Assembly: GCA_964462945.1 (NCBI GenBank)
Contig: CAYWZW010000011.1
Location: forward strand, 31,004 to 95,003
DNA from: GCA-020343675 sp964462945
GTDB taxonomy: Bacteria > Planctomycetota > Phycisphaerae > Sedimentisphaerales > Anaerobacaceae
Direction of reading: 5' to 3'
DNA: 64,000 nt
The notes beneath the pieces were generated by a model. That model saw nothing but the letters and a program-made list of their open reading frames with translations. It was not told the DNA's origin and searched no databases. Positions 34,815-44,064 of this stretch are shown here, one piece after another. The translations under genes and the position numbers were made by a program. The stretch's first letter is position 1; each line of letters starts with the position of its first letter.

Positions 34815-35116
34815 TTTCGTAATCCTCCAAAATGGGTTTTTGAAGCGGTAGTCCACAATCCAATACGGCCATATTATATACTCAATTCCCGATTTCGCAG
34901 TCTAAATTTTATTTTTTGGGCTGTGAACTCGTATGTGTCGGGCTTCGCTGCGGAAACGATTATTGAAATGCGGGCTTGTCCAGCAGTGCGGCGACGTTTA
35001 TTATGGCGGCAAAAGGCATTGCCTCTTCGGTTCCTCGCCTCATCTCCCAAGGGCGACTGCGGCGTGGGCAGGCCAGAGAGCAGAATTGCCTGATGTATCT
35101 GGACGCTCATTAAGGC

Positions 35117-37732
35117 ATGTTGAAAACGGTACTGCGGATTGCGTTTCTGGGGGTGCTCTTTTTATCCGGTAACCTTTATTTCCTGGCGTCTCGTGCGGCG
35201 GCTGAAAACGTCTCGGGCAAAAGTCCCGGTGCCGGTTTGTATTTTCCTCCCGGCGGCAAGGGTATCGGGAATCAGTCCCAAAGAGCCCCGCAAGAGGTTG
35301 GACTCGACCCCGGCTTTGCGGACCGGATAAACCAGTATATTCGCGAGAATCCATACGCCGAGAGGAAAGTGCAGCCGCGATGGGCTCTGTGGCGTCACGG
35401 CTACCTCGTTCGCGTTGAAGGAGATTTTCACAGGACCACCGACGTCGCGTCGCTTCGCAAGACGTGGCACGCGATGATCGTCGGGGCGGCCATCAAGCAG
35501 GGCAGAATACCATCGCATCATCAGAAGATCAGCACGTGGCTGCCGGAACTGAAGGGCAACGACGCCGAGGCGACGTGGCGGCACGTCATGACCCAGTCGG
35601 CCGGTTTTGATTACCCCTACGGCGGTCATCCTGACTACAAGCCCAGCCAGATGTGGACGTACTCTGACTGGAATCTGGTGCACCTTTGCAGCGCGCTGGC
35701 CAGGGCATACGGGAAGAAGGATTTTTATGACGACTATGCCGGCGTAGCCGGCAAAGCCTACTTTGATGCCATCGGCATGGACGGATGGTCCACGGCAATC
35801 AAGAAAGACACCGGGTTTGGCAAGAGAGATGACGGCGTTCGTTTTGTCATCAGCCTCGAACACATGGGCCGTCTGGGCCTGCTTGCTCTCGCGCGCGGAA
35901 CATGGGACCGCGTGGAGCTGGTTCCGGAATGGTTCGTTGAGGAGCTGGAGACAAAGCAAACCCACGGCATGCGCGTCAATTACGACGGTCCAAATGACGG
36001 CCACATTGATATGTCGCCGGAGGACTTCCCGGAGTGCCCATACGGATATTTGACCTGGGTCAACACAGATCAGGACCTTTTTGCCGGAGCCGACAGCGCC
36101 TGGGCGTGCGGAAGGGGGGCGGGCGGCAGTATCGTGCTATGGAATCACAGAAACGGGATCGTTTTTGCCGGGGTCGGAATCCAGGCGTCGTCGGGCACAA
36201 ATAGCATTGCCCGTACTATCGAGGCATCTATTATCGGCCCTAATCCGCTGAGTGGAAGTGGTACCGTCGCAACGGTTGGGCAGTGGGACCGTTTTGAGGC
36301 GTCGGTGGAGAATGCCAAGGGCTATCGCGATCCCTACGAAGACGTGACTTTGAATGTCACCTACGAGAGTCCCGACGGCAAGAGCGTGAAGTTCTGGGGG
36401 TTTTACGACGGCGGCTGGACCTGGAAGATTCGGTTCATGCCCGGCCGGATCGGCATGTGGAAATACAGCGCCGCCTTTTCCGACGGCTCACCCGGAATCA
36501 GCGGGACGTTCGACTGCGTCCGGTCCGATATCCCCGGCATGATTTCCGCGGACGAGTCGAATCCGATGTGGTTTGGCTACAAAGGCGGTCAGCACGTGCT
36601 GATTCGCAGCTTTCACGTGGGCGACCGGTTCTTTGCCGAGAACTGGGCCGCTCAGAAGCGCACGGCCTTTCTGGATTGGGCGCAGAGGCGGGGCTATAAG
36701 ATGCTTTCGGTGGCCAGCCACTACCTGAATCGCGACGCCAAGGACCGGGGCCGTGGCTGGAGGACGCCCGACCTCTGGCCGCTAAACGCGATGGAATACC
36801 GAAAGATGGAAGCCATCCTGGATGACTTAGCTGGGCGCGGGATTATGATTTATCCCTTTGCCGGCTTCTTCGGACAAAGCTCTGACTTTCCCACGGATCA
36901 TCAGGAGCAGACCCGGTATATCACATATACCTTGGCTCGATTAGGGTCCTACTGGAACGTTCTTTTCAATATGGCCGGGCCGGAGCCGATGCTCAAACCC
37001 GGTGCGTTCCAGAACGCCATGACGGCGGCCGACATCAATCGTCTTGGCCGGCAGATCAAGGAATTGGACATATTTGGACATCTCATCTCGGTGCACAATC
37101 CGAGCGGAGACGATCCATTCAAGGATGAGGACTGGCTTTGTTTCGCTACGCTTCAGGGGTGGAAGGGTACGGACTTATCCCAAATCAACCGAGGGATGTT
37201 GAAAAACCATCACGACGCCAAACCGCTCTATGCCCAGGAGGTATTCTGGCCCGGCAATATGTATCACGATATCCAAAGCGAAGTCGATATCCGCAAGAAG
37301 GCATTTGTCCTTATAATGTCAGCCGCGGCGATCAATTATGCGGACATGGACGGCGATTCATCTTCCGGTTTCAGCGGAAGCATGGAGCTGTCCGATAGAA
37401 AGCAGGCCGGGCATGATATTGTCAGGAAGGTGTGGGACTTTTTTGAAACGGTTCCTTTTTACCGGATGAGTCCCAACCAGCGGATAGTCGACAACGGTTT
37501 CTGTCTTTCCCAGGAGGGCAGATACTATCTGGTATATCTTCCCGATGGGGGAAGCGTGAATGTTTCTCTCAAGACGGAGCGGTGCAGAGTCACATGGATA
37601 AACGCTCGCGATACGTCCGACCGGCGTTTTGCGGGAACGACCGATAGCGGGGAACATTTGACGGCCCCGGACGGCGGGGATGACTGGCTGCTGCTTCTCA
37701 CGGCGGAGGATATAAGCGAAGGTGGCACATAG
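35117..37732 (+). CDS. Exported serine hydrolase (beta-lactamase-like) fused to DUF5060-DUF4038 glycosidase-like region
   Basis: 871 residues. An N-terminal signal or anchor (about 1-30) is followed by a class-C beta-lactamase/PBP4-like domain (about 55-365). Its candidate SxxK is SLRK in VASLRKTWHAMIVG, and YSDWN is its Y-x-N-like second motif. A DUF5060 beta domain follows (about 380-460, VGQWDRFEASVENAKGYRDPYEDVTLNV). Then comes a DUF4038-like (beta/alpha)8 region (NPMWFGYKGGQHVLIRSFHVGDRFF) and a C-terminal beta section. The combination suggests hydrolysis of a decorated glycan or ester substrate outside the cell. The residue identities of the acid pair in the barrel are uncertain. Confidence 0.82.
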   Translation: MLKTVLRIAFLGVLFLSGNLYFLASRAAAENVSGKSPGAGLYFPPGGKGIGNQSQRAPQEVGLDPGFADRINQYIRENPYAERKVQPRWALWRHGYLVRVEGDFHRTTDVASLRKTWHAMIVGAAIKQGRIPSHHQKISTWLPELKGNDAEATWRHVMTQSAGFDYPYGGHPDYKPSQMWTYSDWNLVHLCSALARAYGKKDFYDDYAGVAGKAYFDAIGMDGWSTAIKKDTGFGKRDDGVRFVISLEHMGRLGLLALARGTWDRVELVPEWFVEELETKQTHGMRVNYDGPNDGHIDMSPEDFPECPYGYLTWVNTDQDLFAGADSAWACGRGAGGSIVLWNHRNGIVFAGVGIQASSGTNSIARTIEASIIGPNPLSGSGTVATVGQWDRFEASVENAKGYRDPYEDVTLNVTYESPDGKSVKFWGFYDGGWTWKIRFMPGRIGMWKYSAAFSDGSPGISGTFDCVRSDIPGMISADESNPMWFGYKGGQHVLIRSFHVGDRFFAENWAAQKRTAFLDWAQRRGYKMLSVASHYLNRDAKDRGRGWRTPDLWPLNAMEYRKMEAILDDLAGRGIMIYPFAGFFGQSSDFPTDHQEQTRYITYTLARLGSYWNVLFNMAGPEPMLKPGAFQNAMTAADINRLGRQIKELDIFGHLISVHNPSGDDPFKDEDWLCFATLQGWKGTDLSQINRGMLKNHHDAKPLYAQEVFWPGNMYHDIQSEVDIRKKAFVLIMSAAAINYADMDGDSSSGFSGSMELSDRKQAGHDIVRKVWDFFETVPFYRMSPNQRIVDNGFCLSQEGRYYLVYLPDGGSVNVSLKTERCRVTWINARDTSDRRFAGTTDSGEHLTAPDGGDDWLLLLTAEDISEGGT

Positions 37733-37783
37733 ACTCATTGCCGCCACGGCATGGGTGATGGGGGATTCTTTGAGGTTGTTTCA

Positions 37784-38518
37784 ATGGCTGTGTCGCGTCA
37801 AAGAAAGATGGTGACCATCCTGCTGGCCCTTTACTGGCCCACGCTTTTTGTCTTTGCCCATATACCGATTCCGCGGGTGGTTCGCGAGGCCGGCGTCTCC
37901 GATAAAAGCCTTCATTTCTTTACGTATTTGACGCTCATCTATCTGCTGTGGTTTGCCGTGTGGGGCGATGAAAAAGTGAATTGGCGCAGAGCGGGGCCGT
38001 GGTGGATGTTGGCCATAGTGGCTGTGTATGGGATTCTTGACGAGTGGTCTCAGGGCTTTGTGGCCGGACGAAGCTGCGACCCTGGGGATTTTTTCGCAGA
38101 CGTGGCAGGCACGCTCACGGGTTTGATTTTGTTCTCCGTCTTTGCGCTACGGCCTGCCGGGCTTGCAGTGGCAGCGGCTGTTATCTTCGGTATGACGAAC
38201 GTCACGCGAACCGATTTGGCCGACCTGATGCCCGTCACAAGTGCAATGTTTCATCTATCCGCCTACGCAATTTTTACTGCGCTGTGGGTTCAATACATAC
38301 GGCATTCACGGCCGGCCATCCGCCCGCCCGGAAGTGAGATAAAACGGCTGACGGCGGCATTAGCGGCGCCGGCGGGGCTGCTGTTGATTGTGAAGCTGTT
38401 TTCGGTGATTGTCGGCAGGGCGTTCGCCGTGCGGGACATGCTTATTTCCGCCGGAGGAATCGGGGCGGTCGTGGCCGTGGTTTACCTGACTGCTTTGTTT
38501 CGCAGGACGAAACACTGA
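37784..38518 (+). CDS. VanZ-like family membrane protein
   Basis: 244 residues, about seven membrane segments. The VanZ-like core is IPRVVREAGVSDKSLHFFTYLTLIYLLWFAVWG with the conserved D-K-x-x-H-F pattern and GILDEWSQGFVAGRSCDPGDFFADVAGTLTG. The second half contains additional segments of unclear role. ATG 37784 is favoured by GAGG eight bases upstream; an in-frame ATG at 37751 would extend it. VanZ was named from glycopeptide resistance but most homologues, including this one, have no vanA-type neighbour. It lies beside the polysaccharide locus. Confidence 0.85.
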   Translation: MAVSRQRKMVTILLALYWPTLFVFAHIPIPRVVREAGVSDKSLHFFTYLTLIYLLWFAVWGDEKVNWRRAGPWWMLAIVAVYGILDEWSQGFVAGRSCDPGDFFADVAGTLTGLILFSVFALRPAGLAVAAAVIFGMTNVTRTDLADLMPVTSAMFHLSAYAIFTALWVQYIRHSRPAIRPPGSEIKRLTAALAAPAGLLLIVKLFSVIVGRAFAVRDMLISAGGIGAVVAVVYLTALFRRTKH

Positions 38519-38564
38519 GGATACCAATTGAGATAAGCAGCAACTTCTGTCTTGCCGAGAGTAT

Positions 38565-39182
38565 TCAAGGTTTCATGCCTCGCGTGTATTCTTCTTGCGA
38601 GTACCTTTTCTCATAGACGCCCCTTCGCCCGAGAACCCGGGCGATGGTCGCCAGCATTATCTTTACGTCGGCTAAGAGACCTGCTGTTTCTACGTACTTG
38701 ACGTCGAGCTCAAGTTTCTCTTCGCGCGTTAACTGTCCGCGCCCTGATATTTGTGCCAGGCCCGTCAAGCCGGGCTTGACGAGCAGCCGTTTTCTTTGCC
38801 GCTCGCTCCATTCGGGTATCTGTGAGAGATACAGCGGCCGGGGCCCGACGAGGCTCATATCTCCTTTTAGTATATTCAGCAGTTGCGGTAGCTCGTCGAG
38901 CGAATATTCCCGCAGAAATCTTCCAACTTTCGTTAGTCTGGGGTCTTTGCCGGACTTTGGACTCGGCCCGAAAGGATCAACATCGACCTTCATCGTGCGA
39001 AACTTGTAGAAGACAAATGGTTTGCCGTTTTTGCCGGCTCTTTGCTGCTTGAAAAGGGCCGGTCCCTTGCTGTCAAGCCGTATGGCTATTGCGATCACAG
39101 CCAAAATCGGCCACAGAAGGACCAATGCTGATAGGGAAACGAGAATGTCGAATCCGCGCTTTAGTGTGCTAAAAGGAGTCAT
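38565..39182 (-). CDS. Monotopic phosphoglycosyl transferase (PglC/WcaJ-type sugar transferase)
   Basis: 205 residues. A reentrant membrane helix (ILVSLSALVLLWPILAVIAIAIRL, about 10-35) precedes the catalytic domain: LFKQQRAGKNGKPFVFYKFRTM, DPRLTKVGRFLREYSLDELPQLLNILKGDMSLVGPRP and KPGLTGLAQISGRGQLT. It transfers a sugar-1-phosphate to undecaprenyl phosphate to begin a glycan repeat unit. ATG 39182 is preferred to TTG 39218 because a promoter overlaps that TTG and places transcription at the ATG. It is divergent from the second initiating enzyme at 39317. Confidence 0.92.
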   Translation of the reverse strand: MTPFSTLKRGFDILVSLSALVLLWPILAVIAIAIRLDSKGPALFKQQRAGKNGKPFVFYKFRTMKVDVDPFGPSPKSGKDPRLTKVGRFLREYSLDELPQLLNILKGDMSLVGPRPLYLSQIPEWSERQRKRLLVKPGLTGLAQISGRGQLTREEKLELDVKYVETAGLLADVKIMLATIARVLGRRGVYEKRYSQEEYTRGMKP

Positions 39183-39189
39183 ATTGGCG

Positions 39190-39218
39190 ATTTTACTCAG
39201 GATGGACCCAGGCGTCAA
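39190..39218 (-). promoter_or_regulatory. Predicted leaderless promoter of sugar transferase gene
   Basis: On the minus strand, TTGACG (39218-39213), 17-bp spacer and TAAAAT (39195-39190), with the ATG at 39182 seven bases beyond. No ribosome site. Same geometry as the radical-SAM gene at 23508. Confidence 0.55.
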
Positions 39219-39316
39219 CCCTACGGCGATTCACCTGGACAGGTCCGGCTTCATCCGATAGACTAAATCCGTGAGTGCTTCCTCGCTTGACGATTCGTCG
39301 GATAAGGGGCAGAACT

Positions 39317-40477
39317 ATGCTCGATAATCTTATAGGTCCTGAGAGGTCCATAAGCTGGGTGATGCAATTCTGGCCTGTCCCGGTGTTTTCATTTGTCTCG
39401 GCGTTGGCGGCGACGGCGCTGTGCAAAAAGATCGCGCTGAAGTTCGGGATCGTTGACCGGCCGGATGACCGTGTAAAAACTCACAAAGGGACCGTCGCGT
39501 ATCTCGGCGGCATAGGCATGCTCGTCGGGCTGACCGTCGGCATCCTTTCAGGCATTTATTATCTCCACGGCCAGGAACATCTGCCTTCAACATATACGTG
39601 GCTTTTTGGCGTCTTAGCCGGCGGGGCGATAGCCTGCTTCGTTGGTCTCGTAGATGACATATTCAATTTGAAACCTCACCAGAAGATGCTTGGACAAGTC
39701 ATCGCGGCGGTCATTTTAGCTGCCGTAGGCATAAGGCCAAGCCTCAGTTTTCTCCACGCCTACCTTGGATGGAATATCCCGCAGAACGTAGAGATCGTCT
39801 TGGGGATCCCCATTGTTATTGTTTTCGTCGTTGGCGCGACGAACTCGCTGAATCTTCTCGATGGCCTGGACGGTCTTTGCGCCGGCGTCACGGTGATTAT
39901 CACGGCGGCCTTGCTCCTGCTGGCCATCCACTTAGGCACCTGGGCTTCCAGCAGCGTTGGCGGCGACTCGGTCCGCGTCATCGTGTGCCTAGGGCTTCTC
40001 GGCGCCGTATGCGGCTTCCTGCCTTTCAATCGTCATCCGGCCAAGATATTCATGGGTGACGCCGGCAGCATGTTGCTCGGTTTCATCGTCGCGGCCTTGA
40101 TGATCTTGTTCGCCGAGAAGGCCGTGCGATGGTGGATGGCGTCGGTCGTCGTCTTCGGCCTGCCCATCCTCGACACGTCCGTCGCTCTGGCCCGTAGATT
40201 GCTCAATCACAGGCCCTTATTCGTCTCCGACCGGGGCCACATCTACGACCAGATGCTCGACAGGGGAATCCCGCTCAAAAGAACCGTTGCTATATGTTAC
40301 GGCCTTGCCGCCTTGTATGCCCTCATTGGAATCGGGCTGAGCCTGCGAACGAAGATCAGGGCAAGATACGCCCTAATTATATACCTGCTCGTTTTCATCG
40401 TCTCCGGCATCATCGTCTGGAAAAAAGGCTACCTGAAAATGGAGGGCCTGCGGGGAGCCATCCGCAAGCGGCAGTAG
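39317..40477 (+). CDS. WecA/TagO-like undecaprenyl-phosphate GlcNAc/sugar-1-P transferase (MraY family)
   Basis: 386 residues with about 11 membrane segments. Characteristic motifs: HKGTVAYLGGIGMLVG near the N-terminus, CFVGLVDDIFNLKPHQK (DD pair), TNSLNLLDGLDGLCAGV, IFMGDAGSMLLGF and the C-terminal SDRGHIYDQMLDRG, in the style of WecA/TagO rather than MraY. It forms the first lipid-linked sugar of an O-antigen- or teichoic-type polymer. AAGGGG upstream of ATG 39317. A downstream gap of 3 bp separates it, tail to tail, from the aminotransferase on the other strand. With the PglC-type gene it gives the locus two possible initiation routes. Confidence 0.93.
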   Translation: MLDNLIGPERSISWVMQFWPVPVFSFVSALAATALCKKIALKFGIVDRPDDRVKTHKGTVAYLGGIGMLVGLTVGILSGIYYLHGQEHLPSTYTWLFGVLAGGAIACFVGLVDDIFNLKPHQKMLGQVIAAVILAAVGIRPSLSFLHAYLGWNIPQNVEIVLGIPIVIVFVVGATNSLNLLDGLDGLCAGVTVIITAALLLLAIHLGTWASSSVGGDSVRVIVCLGLLGAVCGFLPFNRHPAKIFMGDAGSMLLGFIVAALMILFAEKAVRWWMASVVVFGLPILDTSVALARRLLNHRPLFVSDRGHIYDQMLDRGIPLKRTVAICYGLAALYALIGIGLSLRTKIRARYALIIYLLVFIVSGIIVWKKGYLKMEGLRGAIRKRQ

Positions 40478-40480
40478 CCG

Positions 40481-41638
40481 TCAGCCTGCTTGAGTAAAGC
40501 CGGTGATGAAGTCCACGCTTCCCTTGACCGTCTTTTTGTTCGCTCGCGGGTGCAGCGGCAAATTTACGACTTGGCGACCGGCCTTCTCCGCCTCCGGGCA
40601 CATTCCGACCGCGTAGTCGTAAGAGGCCAGAGAGGTCTCAATCGGGTGCAGGGGACATTCGAACCAGCTTCCAAGCTCGATGCCGGCTTTTGCTGCCTGA
40701 CGGAGCGCCCTTTCCTTTTCTTTGATCCTCACCGGGTATCTGACCATGACGGGCTGCATTACGGCCCTATCGTAGGTCCTGCTCTTCCAGCCCTTGCTCT
40801 CAAGAAGCCGGTCATAGAGCAGCGCCAGCTCCGTGCGGTGAGAAACGTTTTGCTCGATTTTTTTTAGCTGCGCCGAACCCGAACGAGCCTGCGTGGCGCT
40901 GGCGCCTTTGAAGAAATCGTCGGCTTTCACCGGCTCAAATTCATTTGCGCCGGACGATCCCACCACCGCGCCTTTTCGTGTCAGATACCTGAACAAACTC
41001 TGGGCAAGGGCCGTCGTCCTTGGATAGATAAACAGTCTATAGAGAACCAGCTCCATCGAGAGCATAAGGACTTCCCGGCTCGACGGCGAGCGCATTTCAT
41101 TCGCCTGCAGCGCGTCAATCCGCTCGGCCAGCCCCTTGTCGCTGGTTATTACCATCCCTCCCAGCCCCGTTGTATAGGGCTTATTCCACTGAAACGAAAA
41201 ATACGCAGCCCGGCCGAATGTCCCTGCTGTCCGGCCTTTGTATTTTGAGCCGAGGGCAAGACAACAGTCCTCGATGACGCAAATGCCGTGACTGCGAGCG
41301 ATCTTCATAATCGCGTCCACTTCACAGGGATAGCCGTACGTATGCTGGGCGATGATGACCTTTGTCCTGGCTGTAATCTTCTGTTCTAATAGATTCGCAT
41401 CGATATTGAATGTGTCCGGCTCAATATCGACATAAACGGGCTTGGCTCCGACGTACTTGATCGGGTTTACGTTCATGACGCAGGTGTAGCCCGGCAGGAT
41501 GACCTCGTCGCCCCGACCGACGTCGAGCGCTCGCAGCAGTGCATACAGCCCGACTCGGCCCTTCCAAAATGCGAAGGCCCGCTCGGCGCCGAAGAAACGG
41601 GCAAACTCGCGCTGATATTCTTCAATTATCCTGTTCAT
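40481..41638 (-). CDS. DegT/DnrJ/EryC1 family sugar aminotransferase
   Basis: 385 residues. PLP-dependent fold: KGRVGLYALLRALDVGRGDEVILPGYTC, HTYGYPCEVDAIMKIARSHGICVIEDCCLALGSKY (Asp in the ED pair), and FSFQWNKPYTTGLGGMV, in which Lys should bind PLP. Such enzymes make 3- or 4-amino sugars from keto-sugar nucleotides for surface glycans. It is the last gene of the long minus-strand cluster, 11 bp after the glycosyltransferase fusion. No ketosugar dehydratase is in the window, so the substrate pathway is incomplete here. Confidence 0.9.
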   Translation of the reverse strand: MNRIIEEYQREFARFFGAERAFAFWKGRVGLYALLRALDVGRGDEVILPGYTCVMNVNPIKYVGAKPVYVDIEPDTFNIDANLLEQKITARTKVIIAQHTYGYPCEVDAIMKIARSHGICVIEDCCLALGSKYKGRTAGTFGRAAYFSFQWNKPYTTGLGGMVITSDKGLAERIDALQANEMRSPSSREVLMLSMELVLYRLFIYPRTTALAQSLFRYLTRKGAVVGSSGANEFEPVKADDFFKGASATQARSGSAQLKKIEQNVSHRTELALLYDRLLESKGWKSRTYDRAVMQPVMVRYPVRIKEKERALRQAAKAGIELGSWFECPLHPIETSLASYDYAVGMCPEAEKAGRQVVNLPLHPRANKKTVKGSVDFITGFTQAG

Positions 41639-41648
41639 TGCAGCGCTG

Positions 41649-43934
41649 TTACCTCGACATCTGCGTTTCCTCAGGTTTTTTCATGCCGTGTCCTTTGAGT
41701 ATAGAAAACCTGACGCCGCCCCACAGCGAACCTGTTCCATAGGCGAAATGTAGCATGGCAAAGATCACAGGTGCGACGGGTGCATATTGCCAGCCGGATT
41801 TGCGCCCGACATCCACGGCGCCCATTATCAGCCCCAGAACATACAGGGCCGCCTCAACAGCCAATAGAATCCACAAAGGCCGCCATGCCAGGCCGGCCAG
41901 TCCGAAAAAGAGCACAGACGAAACGAACAGCAAAGGCACCAATTGCCGCAAGCTCGCCGGCCTCTTATGCTTCTGCAAAGTCCTTATCCGCCAGAAACCA
42001 TACTGAAAATATTGCTTCCAGAGTGTACGAAGAGACCCTCGTGAAAAGTAGGTGCTTTGTATCGCTTTGGACATCCATATTTTGCCGCCCGCCAGAATGA
42101 TTCGCAGGTTGTATTCATCGTCCTGATTGCGCACTAATTCCTCGTCAAAGTAGCCGACTTTATCGACGATCCATTTATAGTGTGTGCCGAAGGCGAGCGT
42201 ATCGACCCAGCCTTCATAATCTCCGAGCCTGAATCTTGAATTGCCCACGCCGATCGGCGAGCGCATCGCCGAGGCGATGGCCCGGCCCGTATAATTATCC
42301 GCCACAGTCCTGATGTGCCCGCCCGCAACCCAGGCTTGCGGATGCTCACGCAGGCACCGAATGGATTTGATAATAAAATCCGCCGGGATTTCGGCGTGCC
42401 CGTCGATTCGGATGAACATCTCACCCCGCGCAGCCCTTAGGCCGATGTTCATTGCCGTAGGAACAATCCGCTTCGGATTATCCAGCATCCTGACTCGATT
42501 GTCGAGTTGCGAAAGTCTGCAAACAATCTGTCTTGTGCCGTCGCTGCTCATGCCGTCCACGACAAGAATCTCCATCTTCTCGGCGGGATAACTGTTTCTT
42601 AGTATGCTCCGCAGCGCCCGCTCGATGAAATCGGCCTCATTGCGAATCGGCATGATGATACTGACAAAGGGCGGATTCGCATTTTGTCGCCCGTTTTGTC
42701 CGTGCTGGATTGCCTCTGACAAGACACTTTCAAGGCGGTCGGCCAGCTTCGCTCGGGCAAATTCGCGTTCGGCCAGCGCACGGGCGTTCTTGCCCATTTC
42801 GCGGCAAAGCTCCGGGTGAGCTGCGAGTTCTTCCAGCGCATCCGCCAGCGCCTGCGGCTGATAGGGGTCGAGGGATCTGCCGCAATGGTTGTTCTCTATC
42901 GTTTCCCCCAGCCAGCCCGGCACGTTGATCAGCACGGGCTTGCCCGCTGCCAGGGCGTCGAACATTTTGTTTGGAGACCAAGTGTGCTCTTTGGTCGCCC
43001 GGTAGATGGTCAAACAGGCTTGGCACGCGGCAATGATTTGAGCCACGTGCGCCTTGCCGGGCGCCGGATTGCTGAAAATCACATTGGTCAGTCTGTATTG
43101 CCGTGCCATCTTCTCCAGGTCGGGCCGTTTTCCGCCGCTGCCATGGAGCACCAGGACGATGCGGCTGTTGCCTCGTTCGGCTAAGATTCGAGCCGCTTCA
43201 ATCGCATACTCAAGCCCGTTTGCCAAACCCATCGCTCCGAAATAAACCGCCGCGAACCTATCGCCCAGCCCCAGCCGTTCGCGCGCGGCCGAACCATCCA
43301 CGTCCGGACTGAATAAGTCCAGGTCGCTGCCGTTCGGAATCACCGTGACCTTCTCGGCGGGCACGCCGGTGCGGACGATACCTTCCTTCATGCCGGGTGA
43401 CAGCGCAACGATGTGCTTTGCCCCTGAGTATATCTTGGCAGCCATTCGGCGCAGCCACCAGATGGCGGCAGGATTCTTCAAAGCTCCGACGTTGACCAGC
43501 GCCTCCGGCCAGAGGTCGCGAACCTCGAAGACGAACGGGACGTCAAAGTGCCGGGCCAGGGCCAGACCCGATAGGCCGATAGTCAGCGGCGTGTGCGTGG
43601 CAAAGACAACGTCCGGCTTGGCCAGCTTTCTGCCGATGCGCGCCGCTAACCATGCAAACTGATAGAACTTGAGCATCCGCTGCCAGCCGGTCATGCCCGC
43701 GCCGGCCTGCGGGTCATTGTAAGCTGCGGCAATCGGGACCACGTGAATTCCTTCGCACTCGGACTCGATGTATTGTTTCCCGTCCGGCACGGGAAACTCC
43801 TGGTTGGCAAGCCCGGAGGTTATCATCGTCACGCGGTGACCTTTAGCTACAAGATGGCGGGAAAACTCGTAGGATCGTGTCCCCGTCATTCCTTTACGCG
43901 TCGCAAAGTATTGATGCAGGTAGAGAATGTACAT
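41649..43934 (-). CDS. Fused GT4-GT2 glycosyltransferase
   Basis: 761 residues. N-terminal half (1-405): a GT4 enzyme of WbuB/WcaI style, starting YILYLHQYFATRKGMTGTRSYEFSRHLVAKGHRVTMIT, with VYFGAMGLANGLEYAIEAA and SPNKMFDALAAGKPVLIN at the nucleotide site. A GT2 domain follows from about 415 (VSIIMPIRNEADFIERALRSIL, LVVDGMSSDGTRQIV, RIDGHAEIPADFI), ending in three or four C-terminal membrane segments, like ExoA of succinoglycan synthesis. The fusion would add two sugars in sequence. A 108-bp hairpin element sits between this gene and the preceding beta-helix gene. Confidence 0.92.
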   Translation of the reverse strand: MYILYLHQYFATRKGMTGTRSYEFSRHLVAKGHRVTMITSGLANQEFPVPDGKQYIESECEGIHVVPIAAAYNDPQAGAGMTGWQRMLKFYQFAWLAARIGRKLAKPDVVFATHTPLTIGLSGLALARHFDVPFVFEVRDLWPEALVNVGALKNPAAIWWLRRMAAKIYSGAKHIVALSPGMKEGIVRTGVPAEKVTVIPNGSDLDLFSPDVDGSAARERLGLGDRFAAVYFGAMGLANGLEYAIEAARILAERGNSRIVLVLHGSGGKRPDLEKMARQYRLTNVIFSNPAPGKAHVAQIIAACQACLTIYRATKEHTWSPNKMFDALAAGKPVLINVPGWLGETIENNHCGRSLDPYQPQALADALEELAAHPELCREMGKNARALAEREFARAKLADRLESVLSEAIQHGQNGRQNANPPFVSIIMPIRNEADFIERALRSILRNSYPAEKMEILVVDGMSSDGTRQIVCRLSQLDNRVRMLDNPKRIVPTAMNIGLRAARGEMFIRIDGHAEIPADFIIKSIRCLREHPQAWVAGGHIRTVADNYTGRAIASAMRSPIGVGNSRFRLGDYEGWVDTLAFGTHYKWIVDKVGYFDEELVRNQDDEYNLRIILAGGKIWMSKAIQSTYFSRGSLRTLWKQYFQYGFWRIRTLQKHKRPASLRQLVPLLFVSSVLFFGLAGLAWRPLWILLAVEAALYVLGLIMGAVDVGRKSGWQYAPVAPVIFAMLHFAYGTGSLWGGVRFSILKGHGMKKPEETQMSR

Positions 43935-43950
43935 TTTTGGCTGTGGGAAA

Positions 43951-44058
43951 GGGTGGCAGCCTCAAAGCCGAAGGCTTTGGGGATGGCGGACTCCAGATAA
44001 ACCATCCCCAACCCATTCGACTTCGCTCAGGGGAGCGCTGCGCTTGAGGCTGCCACCC
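43951..44058. repeat. 108-bp hairpin element in polysaccharide operon (REP-like core copy 2)
   Basis: Perfect 15-bp arms GGGTGGCAGCCTCAA (43951-43965) and TTGAGGCTGCCACCC (44044-44058), with a nested perfect pair TTGGGGATGG (43977-43986) and CCATCCCCAA (44002-44011), plus an AAAGCC-GAA-GGCTTT hairpin at 43964-43978. The right part contains the reversed core TTCGACTTCGCTCAGG (44016-44031), which is shared with 17272-17287 and 61470-61485. It is small, without an ORF, and looks like a non-autonomous palindromic element or a large transcript hairpin. Confidence 0.7.
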
Positions 44059-44064
44059 GTTCGG

